A stretch of DNA of 32,018 nt from Bdellovibrionales bacterium. Lineage in GTDB: Bacteria > Bdellovibrionota > Bdellovibrionia > Bdellovibrionales > JAMPXM01. Shown piece after piece: positions 1-7,076 of this stretch. The notes below the pieces were generated by a model. It saw only the letters and a list, made by a program, of their open reading frames with translations. It had not been told where the DNA came from and ran no database searches. The position numbers and the translations under genes are program-made. The first letter of the stretch is position 1. The number at the start of each line of letters is the position of its first letter. Location: NCBI GenBank assembly GCA_005808505.1, contig SYLX01000121.1, forward strand, positions 1 to 32,018, given 5' to 3'.

Positions 1-2
1 AG

Positions 3-1202
3 GAACTTTATCCGCTCGGCAAAATCTGCAACACGAGCTCGGTCTGGAAGCGGGGGCAATTCGTCTCCCGCCAATCAAAATGGTGGGACAAGCTTGAAGG
101 CTGTTTTCACAAACACTTTTTGATGCTCGGGCAATCATTCATCGAAAAGCTTTTGGATCGAAAGCTGCGTGAAAGTGGTAAGTCTGTGTTTCGTAAAACA
201 TCCGTCGAGAATATCGAGCTCGATGACGACTCCTGCGTCACGAGTCTTTCGAGCGGCGAAACGCTAAGATCGAGGTTCGTTATCGGTGCGGATGGGGCTC
301 GCTCGTTTGTCCGTGAGCTCTTCAAGGTTCCGTTCGTCATCGAGCGGCCGCAAATTGTGTGGGCCGTCATCGATGCCGAGATCGAAACCAATTTTCAAAA
401 AGTTCCGGAGATCATCGTTTTCCAGAACGAAACTTCGGATGTCGCGTGGATTCCGCGAGAGGGGACGATCGATCGCTTTTACGTTCGCATGGACACCAAA
501 AACTTCACCGTTGAAGAGGCGATGGCCAAAGTCAATGCGGCGATGAATCCATACACGGTGAAGATTAATAAGCTTGTTTGGTTTTCGCAGTTCTCGGTCA
601 AGGAATCCGTTGCTGAGTCTTTCTCCATTCAGAATCGAATCTTTCTCGCAGGTGATGCTTGCCATATCCATTCGGTAAACGGCGGCCAGGGGCTAAACAC
701 GGGGCTTGCCGATGCTTTCAACCTCATTTGGAAGCTCAGCATGGTGATCAATTACGGAGCTAAGATCTCGATTTTGGACTCTTACGAATCCGAAAGAAAG
801 CCGGTCGCGATGAGTGTCATCGAAAGCTCAGGAGAACTTGTTCGTTCAACGAAATACTCCGCCACCGGCACGCATGCCGAAGATTACGTGAAAATCGTTG
901 CGAAACGCTCCGGCAACATCACCGGTATGGGCATCCGCTATGGTGGAGAAGGTCTTGTAGGACAACGTCTGCACGACTTTGAAGTGGCGAGTGGCAAACG
1001 AATCTACTCGCTTCTTGAATACTCGAAATACACTTTACTCGTTTTCAACCGCGCTCATGAAAAGCTGGAGGTTCCAACTTACGTTCAGCGCATTGATGTC
1101 ATCACCGAGAAAATGCCATACGACTGCGAAGCCATTTTGGTGCGACCCGATAGCTACATTGCCGCTCATGGAACTCTACAGGATATTGCCCATGGCTTTT
1201 AA
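3..1202 (+). CDS. FAD-dependent aromatic-type monooxygenase, 5'-partial
   Basis: The frame is open from the window edge, so the N-terminal Rossmann GxGxxG motif lies upstream and is not visible. What is seen is the family's 'DG' motif (VIGADGAR) and, near positions 650-710, the second FAD motif AGDACHIH followed by NGGQGLNTGLADAFNLIWKL. These match the PheA/TfdB (phenol hydroxylase, aromatic hydroxylase) flavoprotein branch. The last ~90 residues resemble the thioredoxin-like C-terminal domain of that branch. Such enzymes use NAD(P)H and O2 to hydroxylate aromatic or polyketide substrates in the cytoplasm; the substrate cannot be told here. The stop lies 11 bases inside the next gene, so the two are translationally coupled. 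Family assignment is firm, specificity unknown. Confidence 0.88.
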   Translation, partial: ELYPLGKICNTSSVWKRGQFVSRQSKWWDKLEGCFHKHFLMLGQSFIEKLLDRKLRESGKSVFRKTSVENIELDDDSCVTSLSSGETLRSRFVIGADGARSFVRELFKVPFVIERPQIVWAVIDAEIETNFQKVPEIIVFQNETSDVAWIPREGTIDRFYVRMDTKNFTVEEAMAKVNAAMNPYTVKINKLVWFSQFSVKESVAESFSIQNRIFLAGDACHIHSVNGGQGLNTGLADAFNLIWKLSMVINYGAKISILDSYESERKPVAMSVIESSGELVRSTKYSATGTHAEDYVKIVAKRSGNITGMGIRYGGEGLVGQRLHDFEVASGKRIYSLLEYSKYTLLVFNRAHEKLEVPTYVQRIDVITEKMPYDCEAILVRPDSYIAAHGTLQDIAHGF

Positions 1203-1851
1203 AGAATTGGCGCATGCCTACCATCAGGCCGTCAGCCGATACGATTTTGCAACGGTCGAGAAGATGCTGGATGAAAACTACATTCAGCATAATCCGTTTG
1301 TTCCTTCGGGGCGTGCGGCTTTCTTAGCCATGCTACCAAAGCTCCAACAGCACGGCTCGCGAATCGAGAACGTCCGCATTCTCGAAGACGGACCTTACGT
1401 GGTCATGCACCACAAATGGATAAATGCAGCGCCATTTGGTTATAACAAGGCAGCTGCTTTCCACATCATCCGTTTCGATTCGCGCTCGCAGATCGCTGAG
1501 CATTGGAACGTCATGCGAGAGGACAGCACCTCAAGATCTTCTCTTACCGATGGTGAAACGCAAATCGACGATCGCGAGCGAACGATTGAGAACAAAGAGC
1601 TTGTTGCCGAATTGATGTGCTCACGAATTCAGAATCTGTCCGGCGACCTTCGTTACGATCGCCTGCACAAGGTGTTGGGTGAAGGGAACTTCGTTATCGC
1701 AATTTCGGAGGCCTTCCGAGTTGGAGAACCCTTCGCGGTCTACGACCTCTTCCGAATTCGAAATCAGAACGTGAAGGAATATTGGCAGATCTCTCAAAAA
1801 ATTCCTTCCGAGAATCTCGCCAACAACAATACGATGTTCGGATTTAAATAA
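1192..1851 (+). CDS. Tandem NTF2/SnoaL-like protein (219 aa)
   Basis: A 219-residue protein starting at ATG 1192, which overlaps the end of the monooxygenase gene. The frame is open further upstream, but there it only shadows the monooxygenase. Residues about 1-115 look like a SnoaL/NTF2-like cone (HAYHQAVSRYDFATVEKML, then a strand ending FDSRSQIAEHWNVM). Residues about 125-219 repeat the fold and end with the equivalent strand (DLFRIRNQNVKEYWQISQ). Predicted SnoaL-like aldol-condensation-type proteins have this double arrangement. The fold binds small hydrophobic ligands and often acts as a cyclase, isomerase or hydrolase. Overlap with a flavin monooxygenase suggests both act on the same small molecule (inference). 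Confidence 0.8.
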   Translation: MAFKELAHAYHQAVSRYDFATVEKMLDENYIQHNPFVPSGRAAFLAMLPKLQQHGSRIENVRILEDGPYVVMHHKWINAAPFGYNKAAAFHIIRFDSRSQIAEHWNVMREDSTSRSSLTDGETQIDDRERTIENKELVAELMCSRIQNLSGDLRYDRLHKVLGEGNFVIAISEAFRVGEPFAVYDLFRIRNQNVKEYWQISQKIPSENLANNNTMFGFK

Positions 1852-1923
1852 TTTGCCTACATAAGTGTTGATGCAGGCAGCAAATCATTTCATTCCACTC
1901 TGGCCTTTCGATATTGTGGCCGC

Positions 1924-2661
1924 ATGAAGATCATCACTCGACTCGCTTATGTTCTCTCTTTCGCTGGTTCCATGCAGGCTTACGCACAAACTTATTTTTC
2001 GGCTGAGGGGGCGCTTGCTTGGCAGTCGCGAAACGATCAACGCATCCCTGGTGACGGTGGATCCAACTTTTCCTTTGCTGATTTCAAGAAGGGCCCTCTT
2101 CCGGTCTATCGACTTTACGTCGGCCACATCTGGAACGAGACGCATGAAGTGCGTGCACTCTACGCGCCACTCGCTGCGGATCTAAACGGACGATTTTCTA
2201 GTCCCGTGCAGTTTCAAAACTCAACGTTCGCGCCGGGAGTCGATACCGACGGACGCTATCGCTTCAATTCATATCGTCTAACCTATGCCTACCATTTCCC
2301 AAAGGTAGGGGAGTGGAAGTTTGCCGTCGGCTTCACTGGCAAAATTCGTGACGCGGAAGTCGCGCTGTCGCAAGGCGCACTTCGGGAAAGCAAAACAAAC
2401 GTTGGCTTCGTTCCACTTCTCAATCTTCAAGCATCGCGAGCGATTGCCGAAGGCTGGCTCTTCCGTTTAGACTTCGATGGACTTGCAGCACCTCAAGGCC
2501 GCGCCTTCGATGTCGCTCTATTTGTCGAGCGAGATCTCTCTTGGAAGGGGCTAAGCGCATTTGGCGGTTACCGCACGGTCGAGGGCGGAGCTGACAATAA
2601 AGAAGTCTATAACTTTGCGTGGATCCATTACGGGGTGCTTGGGTTGCGGGGATCGTACTGA
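1924..2661 (+). CDS. Small outer-membrane beta-barrel protein
   Basis: A 245-residue protein with a Sec signal peptide (residues 1-21, ending QAYAQ) and then alternating polar/aromatic strands typical of an 8-10-stranded outer-membrane barrel (YRLYVGHIW, YRLTYAYHF, WKFAVGFTGKI, LSAFGGYRTV, HYGVLGLRGSY). The last residue is Tyr rather than the more usual Phe. It resembles uncharacterised OmpW/OmpA-type barrels in general shape, but no named family is recognised. The ATG lies 72 bases after the NTF2-like gene, probably as a separate unit. Outer-membrane location is inferred from the signal peptide and strand pattern; function is unknown. Confidence 0.72.
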   Translation: MKIITRLAYVLSFAGSMQAYAQTYFSAEGALAWQSRNDQRIPGDGGSNFSFADFKKGPLPVYRLYVGHIWNETHEVRALYAPLAADLNGRFSSPVQFQNSTFAPGVDTDGRYRFNSYRLTYAYHFPKVGEWKFAVGFTGKIRDAEVALSQGALRESKTNVGFVPLLNLQASRAIAEGWLFRLDFDGLAAPQGRAFDVALFVERDLSWKGLSAFGGYRTVEGGADNKEVYNFAWIHYGVLGLRGSY

Positions 2662-2717
2662 CATCAAGTCGGTCGACCTGTTGACCCTGATCACGGAACA
2701 AGATTACGCTTTTCTCT

Positions 2718-3302
2718 ATGAGACCCTTCAACTTCACAAAAACTCAGTTCCTAGCGCATTACCCCCAGTTTCAAGGCGAAGTTCAGCATGGTCACTTCTG
2801 CCGCTTTGACGATGAGGAAAGACTGGTTGAAGCGTGCTTTTTCCAACGCTCAAGATTGCTTCAGCGTGATGTGAAGTATCGAAGCATTCTCGTGGATGAT
2901 GAGTCGATCACCACAACTTACGGCGACTTCAAGCAAGTATGGCGAGGGCAAAAGGGAACTGTTGCCTACGAAGATAAAGACCGGAACATAATCGAAGTTG
3001 AGTGGAGAAGAGAGTCAAAATTAAAGGAGCTGATTGAAGAACTCTTGGCGGCAAATCCAAATGAAGTTGATGAGGATTTGAAACGGAAAGCTGACTGGTC
3101 CAAGAGAGAAGAAGATTTCAATCCTAAAAACTTCCGCAATTGGCCGAGCCATTTGACTGAGAATCGATTCCTAACATGGCAGAGTTTAAACCCTAATCTG
3201 AACGCCAGCGACTTTCAGAAGTTTTTCGACGAAGTCGACCAATCCTTATCTGAAGATCAACTAGGAGCCAGCTTGACGAAGTGGCTTCGAAACCGCTCTT
3301 GA
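2718..3302 (+). CDS. Hypothetical cytoplasmic protein (194 aa)
   Basis: No family recognised. The protein has no signal peptide or membrane segment. It is rich in charged residues, with an acidic, partly helical middle (KLKELIEELLAANPNEVDED). The N-terminal half has short aromatic strands (FTKTQFLAHYPQFQGE, GHFCRFDDEERLVEACFFQ) that suggest a beta-rich domain. The ATG at 2718 lacks a clear Shine-Dalgarno sequence, so the start is uncertain. It converges on the minus-strand secreted protein with only 13 bases between stops. Coding likelihood is good because the composition is protein-like over the whole length. Confidence 0.65.
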   Translation: MRPFNFTKTQFLAHYPQFQGEVQHGHFCRFDDEERLVEACFFQRSRLLQRDVKYRSILVDDESITTTYGDFKQVWRGQKGTVAYEDKDRNIIEVEWRRESKLKELIEELLAANPNEVDEDLKRKADWSKREEDFNPKNFRNWPSHLTENRFLTWQSLNPNLNASDFQKFFDEVDQSLSEDQLGASLTKWLRNRS

Positions 3303-3315
3303 AATTGGAGACCGT

Positions 3316-3840
3316 TTACGAACCGCCAAGAAACGCATCAAGCCGGTAGCCGTATCCTCCGGTCGAATCACACTTATAGAAGCCACGACTGACGCGCATT
3401 CTTTGAATGCCGTTTGTCGGTGGCTTAATAGTCAAAGTTACGTCGTTTTTACCTCTTAATTTCGACATATCCGCCTCGCCAACCGCAATCGTGGAAAGCA
3501 GCACCGCTTTGGATTGATCAGCGACAAATTGCGCAAACTCCTTCATCAAGCTCCCTTCAGAGTACGGACGCTTGTGAGTGTCGCACACGTAGACTTCGAA
3601 TCGGATCTGCTTCACGACACCGTTCGCGTTTGGAAAAGCGGAAATCGAGCGGTTCTGCTGCGAGTTTTCCGATTTGAGCCAAGCTTGATAGTAAGGTTCT
3701 TTCGCTTTTGGCTTTTGAGGGAAAGTCGTAATGAGATTCGATTCAATGCGGCTGTAGACATCTTGAACTGTGAGATCCATCGAAGCCTGAGCTTGCGAAG
3801 CGAATGCAAGAATAGACACCGCTTGAATGAGTTTTTGCAT
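3316..3840 (-). CDS. Secreted/periplasmic hypothetical protein
   Basis: A 174-residue protein from the ATG at 3840, chosen because it begins a proper signal peptide (MQKLIQAVSILAFASQAQA). An in-frame ATG six codons upstream (3858) would put charged and polar residues ahead of it. The mature part has two Cys (EVYVCDTHKRP and GFYKCDSTGGYGY) that could form a disulfide in the periplasm. No family is recognised. There is no strong Shine-Dalgarno at either start. Secretion is inferred from the signal peptide only. Confidence 0.68.
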   Translation of the reverse strand: MQKLIQAVSILAFASQAQASMDLTVQDVYSRIESNLITTFPQKPKAKEPYYQAWLKSENSQQNRSISAFPNANGVVKQIRFEVYVCDTHKRPYSEGSLMKEFAQFVADQSKAVLLSTIAVGEADMSKLRGKNDVTLTIKPPTNGIQRMRVSRGFYKCDSTGGYGYRLDAFLGGS

Positions 3841-3900
3841 GGCTCGATTCGACCACATTCCGCAAAAAAGAGAAACGCCTTTGGTTGCTCGTTCGTCGAC

Positions 3901-4023
3901 ATGGATCCCGAGCGCGTGAAAGAAGCAAAGAAGAGTGTCGAATCAAGCAACGTAAAAAATAAAGTTGAAACTCGCAAGGAGTCTACATCTAGCGAGAGGG
4001 GTCTCGGGACCCCTCCGCTTTGA
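3901..4023 (+). other. Possible small gene or untranslated transcript
   Basis: Between two larger genes, an ATG at 3901 opens a 40-codon hydrophilic, Lys/Glu/Ser-rich frame ending at 4023. The frame ends within the strong hairpin described next. No Shine-Dalgarno is visible, so an untranslated transcript ending at the hairpin, or plain spacer, are equally possible. Confidence 0.2.
3996..4015 (+). terminator. GC-rich hairpin, terminator-like
   Basis: A perfect 8-bp stem (GAGGGGTC / GACCCCTC) with loop TCGG, followed by only a short T run. It lies between divergent genes (minus-strand secreted protein, plus-strand FGE-fold protein), so no annotated gene obviously uses it. It may end a short plus-strand transcript. 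Confidence 0.4.
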
Positions 4024-4035
4024 CGACAAGAGGCA

Positions 4036-4761
4036 ATGCGTTTACTATCTTGGTCAAGCATGGTTTCAAATAAGAATTCGAACTCAATTTCTGCAGACGT
4101 CCTGCGCAACGTGCACGAGCAGATGATTAGCATCCCGCGAGGGGAAATCATCTTGCGCAATCATCGCAAGAACGAAGTTCGGAGCACGGAAGTCCAACCG
4201 CATTGCATCGCCTCATATCCCGTCACGCAAGCCTTGTTCGAAGCGATCACCGGAACCAATCCTTCTATTTTTAAAGGCGAGAATCGACCCGTCGAGAGCG
4301 TCTCATGGTTTGAAGCTGTCGCGTTTTGCAATCGGCTTTCGGAGGCGGCTCTTCTCCAACCTTGCTACGTGCTGAGGGCTGACGGTGCAGAGCTAAACTC
4401 AAACGCTAATGGATTTCGACTTCCATCCGAGGCGGAATGGGAGCATGCGTGCCGAGCAGGATCTCGCGCGGCAACTTACGGCGATCTCGCGGAAATCGCT
4501 TGGTATGAGGAGAACTCTCAAGCTTCCACACACGAGGTCGGTCAGAAGAAGCCAAATGCTTGGGGTCTCTACGATATGTTGGGAAACGTTTGGGAGTGGT
4601 GCACGGATTTGTATGATCCAGAAATTTATGGATCTTATCGGGTATTCCGAGGTGGCGGCTGGGCTGATCCTCCGCGCGGGTGTCTTGCATCAAACCGTAG
4701 GAAGAGTCACCCAACGTACAAGATTGATGATCTCGGATTTCGGTTGGCTCGCTCGACTTAG
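4036..4761 (+). CDS. FGE-fold (SUMF1/EgtB/PvdO-type) protein
   Basis: A 241-residue protein with the formylglycine-generating-enzyme sulfatase domain fold: the ASYPVTQALFEAITGTNPS start, PVESVSWFEAVAFCNRLS, FRLPSEAEWEHACRAG, then GLYDMLGNVWEWCTDLY and RVFRGGGWADPPRGC ending in LGFRLAR. In true formylglycine-generating enzymes two cysteines in the C-terminal segment bind copper and do catalysis. Here the RGGGW...RGCLASNRR segment has one Cys only, so sulfatase activation is unlikely. The fold is also used by non-catalytic binding proteins. No sulfatase lies nearby. No signal peptide is seen. The start could instead be ATG 4060; a weak AGAGG precedes 4036. Confidence 0.85.
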   Translation: MRLLSWSSMVSNKNSNSISADVLRNVHEQMISIPRGEIILRNHRKNEVRSTEVQPHCIASYPVTQALFEAITGTNPSIFKGENRPVESVSWFEAVAFCNRLSEAALLQPCYVLRADGAELNSNANGFRLPSEAEWEHACRAGSRAATYGDLAEIAWYEENSQASTHEVGQKKPNAWGLYDMLGNVWEWCTDLYDPEIYGSYRVFRGGGWADPPRGCLASNRRKSHPTYKIDDLGFRLARST

Positions 4762-4961
4762 TCAAATCCTGGCAGAGCTTTGGTCTAACGAGCGGACCTT
4801 TCATCAAACGAGAGTTTCAGTATCGTAACTTCAATTCATTTATTGCCGACCAACGACCTCATTTCCGATTTCCGAGAAATTACCATTCAAAACGTCGTAG
4901 GTAAGGTGCAACGCTAAGGGAAGCTCCTAAACCAAACCTATTCTCATACGGATGTGAGGAC

Positions 4962-5672
4962 ATGAAGCTTTCCGCTCTTCTAATCACAGCGCTTTCGTAA
5001 TCTTTAACCGCATGCCTCGGAAATGAAAACTCGACTCCTGACAGCGGCGATGGACGTGGGGGAACTGGCGGGGGAGCAACTGGGCAAACCATGGCTCAGC
5101 TCGCGGGCGATGGTTACAAGTGCGAAAACATCTCGGGCGGCACGATGGGCACGGATCTCGACGGCACTTCTTACGTGCGATCCCTCGGTCTGAATGCCAG
5201 CGGCGGGTATACGTACAGCGTTTTGTTCTTCTCGGGACCTTGCTCCGGCAATGGAATCAATGGGACTGGCGACAACTATATGACTTATTCACAAGGCGGG
5301 ACGTACACGGTCGACGGAGCAGCCACCGGAGTAGCAAACGCGACGAAGGTCAGTTTCACGATTACCAGTGCATCGCTGACGGTACGTCCAACTTATACGC
5401 TAGGTGGTACTGTCCGGTCGTACGCGGACACGCGATGTTCTCCACTCGACTTTGATGACAATGCGGTATCGACCCGGACGGTCAACAACGTGAGCTGTGT
5501 CGTGACGCCCTCGATGAGTTTAGGTTCCTTTCCTCAGTATGGCGCGGGCATCTACAACATCGTCTCCAATCCCGGCAACACAACTCTGAGCATTGGGTCG
5601 CGCATGACCCAATGGTATCCGGGAATGGGTGGCTATCCCACTTCGTACTCCGAAACTTACCTCACTTGGTAA
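4962..5672 (+). pseudogene. Lipoprotein interrupted by in-frame TAA in signal peptide
   Basis: ATG 4962 opens MKLSALLITALS, then TAA at 4998-5000, and the same frame continues SLTACLGNENSTPDSGDG into an open frame to 5672. Read through the stop, this is a classic lipoprotein: hydrophobic signal, lipobox LTAC, a Gly-rich linker, and a ~190-residue mature beta-rich domain with several Cys (YKCENISGG, SGPCSGNG, TRCSPLDF, VSCVVTPS). The ATG at 5091 is open on its own but would give a protein with no export signal. So the gene is either a recent pseudogene, a sequencing or assembly error, or a suppressed stop. A GAGGA lies only one base before ATG 4962, which is unusually close. Mature-domain function unknown. 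Confidence 0.7.
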
Positions 5673-5741
5673 TGAGTCTTCCAAACTGACATCGCGGCTT
5701 CTCTTTGCTATGACAGAGACTGTCTGGAAAAGGGGAGCCCG

Positions 5742-6425
5742 ATGGATTTTTTTGAAGCCGTTTCGAGAAGACGAAGCATCCGCAATTATTCGGATCGACC
5801 TGTTCCTCCCGACGTCGTCAATCGCGCAATCGATGCGGCATTGCTAGCCCCCAATTCTTCGAACATGCAGACATGGAAGATCCACTGGGTTCGCGACGAA
5901 CAAAAGAAACGTGAGCTTGCGATTGCGTGCATGAACCAGGGAGCCGCCCGCACGGCGCAAGAGCTTCTGGTCTTCACTGCAGACTCGATTCTTTGGAAGA
6001 AGACGCGACCTTTTCTCCTCGATTCGATCAAGGATAACCCGCGCAAAGATCTTCATGCCTATTACGGAAAACTCGTACCGTTTCTTTATGGTTATCGTTG
6101 GTTAGCTCCCGCAAAATGGCTCTTCGTAAACGTAGCAGGTCTTTTTAAACCGATGGTTCGTGACGTTGTCACCTCGGGCGATCTTCGAGAAGTCGCCGTA
6201 AAGTCGACAGCCCTTGCCTGCGAGAACTTCATGCTCGCGATTGCTGCGCAAGGGTTCGACACCTGCCCGATGGAAGGCTTTGACAAAGTCCGCGTACGGA
6301 AGATTCTGAATCTTTCTAGAAGGACCGCAATCGTCATGGTGATCTCAGTTGGAGAACGCACTGAGCGCGGTTTGTGGGGCGAGCGCTATCGCATTCCGCG
6401 GAGTGAGGTTGTGTTTGAGGTTTAA
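5742..6425 (+). CDS. Nitroreductase-family flavoprotein
   Basis: A 227-residue protein starting after AAGGGGAG (good Shine-Dalgarno). The N-terminal FFEAVSRRRSIRNYSDRPVP followed by APNSSNMQTWKIHWV is the FMN-binding signature of the nitroreductase fold. The C-terminal part has CENFMLAIAAQGFDTCPMEGFD and the final GERTERGLWGERYRIPR. Family members use NAD(P)H and FMN to reduce nitro-aromatics, quinones or other acceptors in the cytoplasm; the substrate here is unknown. The last 17 codons (6363-6412) are repeated exactly 2.1 kb downstream. Its TAA overlaps the stop of the convergent copper-protein gene by four bases, so no terminator separates them. Confidence 0.92.
   Translation: MDFFEAVSRRRSIRNYSDRPVPPDVVNRAIDAALLAPNSSNMQTWKIHWVRDEQKKRELAIACMNQGAARTAQELLVFTADSILWKKTRPFLLDSIKDNPRKDLHAYYGKLVPFLYGYRWLAPAKWLFVNVAGLFKPMVRDVVTSGDLREVAVKSTALACENFMLAIAAQGFDTCPMEGFDKVRVRKILNLSRRTAIVMVISVGERTERGLWGERYRIPRSEVVFEV
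6363..6412 (+). repeat. 50-bp direct repeat, left copy
   Basis: Exact copy of 8464-8513. It lies in the 3' end of the intact nitroreductase gene and encodes ERGLWGERYRIPRSEVV. The two copies bracket the copper-protein and histidine-kinase genes. Confidence 0.95.
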
Positions 6426-6823
6426 TTAAAGGCCGCTGCCGCTACCGCAGAGCAACTGTTCGCGGTTTGCTCGCACGCTTCCGCGCAAGCAGTCATGCGT
6501 TGGTTGTCGGGAAACCGTCGGCACCGGGCGGCGCAGCGTTCACACGCCCGCATGCAAACAAGACACAATTCTTTCATAAGATCGGACTCGCGAAGGATGA
6601 GATTAGCAGTAGTTTCGCAAATCTCGGAGCAATCTTCGAGAAGGCGCAAATGACTCGGTTCTGCGTAGATCCCACCGGTCTGAATCGAGTATTGGATGAG
6701 TTGTTTGCAAATCAAATGGCAATGAACTGCGTTTTGAATACAGGCTTGATTTTCGGTCATGTCATCAAAGAGCTTATTCAATCCAGGCCGTAAGTTACCG
6801 AGTAAAGTATCTTTGTTTTCCAT
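6422..6823 (-). CDS. Cys-rich four-helix-bundle copper-binding protein
   Basis: A 133-residue protein with thirteen Cys arranged along helices: CIQNAVHCHLICKQL, DCSEICETTAN, LCLVCMRACERCAARC, ACAEACEQTANSC. This is the pattern of the four-helix-bundle copper-binding family (DUF326/Csp-like), whose Cys-lined core stores many Cu(I) ions. No signal peptide, so a cytosolic store is likely. The ATG at 6823 has a GAGG about nine bases upstream, immediately after a perfect 7-bp hairpin. No copper exporter or regulator sits next to it. The gene lies within the segment bracketed by the 50-bp direct repeat. Family assignment is strong, physiological role inferred. Confidence 0.85.
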   Translation of the reverse strand: MENKDTLLGNLRPGLNKLFDDMTENQACIQNAVHCHLICKQLIQYSIQTGGIYAEPSHLRLLEDCSEICETTANLILRESDLMKELCLVCMRACERCAARCRRFPDNQRMTACAEACEQTANSCSAVAAAAFN

Positions 6824-6837
6824 CCGCTTGCCTCAAA

Positions 6838-6855
6838 GCCACGGTTAGCCGTGGC
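6838..6855 (-). promoter_or_regulatory. Perfect hairpin in leader of copper-protein gene
   Basis: GCCACGGTTAGCCGTGGC has a 7-bp stem and a 4-base loop, ending 15 bases before the ATG and directly ahead of the likely Shine-Dalgarno. As DNA it is a dyad that a repressor could bind; as RNA it would sit beside the ribosome site. No T run follows on the plus strand, so a terminator is less likely. Confidence 0.4.
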
Positions 6856-7076
6856 GGTTCTGGGTTTCAAAAACAAAGTGTATCACCTTCGGTGCGAGTA
6901 CGGCTGATCTCGACGAGTCCTAGCGACAATGCCTTACTAGTGCTCGGATCCAGCAAGCTGAGTGCAGTTATCGGCACATACGAGGCAGATTGTAGAAAGA
7001 TGGTAAGATCTGTCGAATCACATCCATCGATCTGCCTTGAGCACATACTGTTACGGCAGAGTAGAAGAGGTTCTCA

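Noticed and set aside
3612..4160. 182-codon minus-strand frame
   Set aside because: It runs across the secreted-protein gene in another frame, is rich in Arg/Ser as antisense shadows are, and has no ribosome site.
4036..4761. Sulfatase-activating formylglycine-generating enzyme
   Set aside because: One of the two catalytic cysteines is missing and no sulfatase gene is near.
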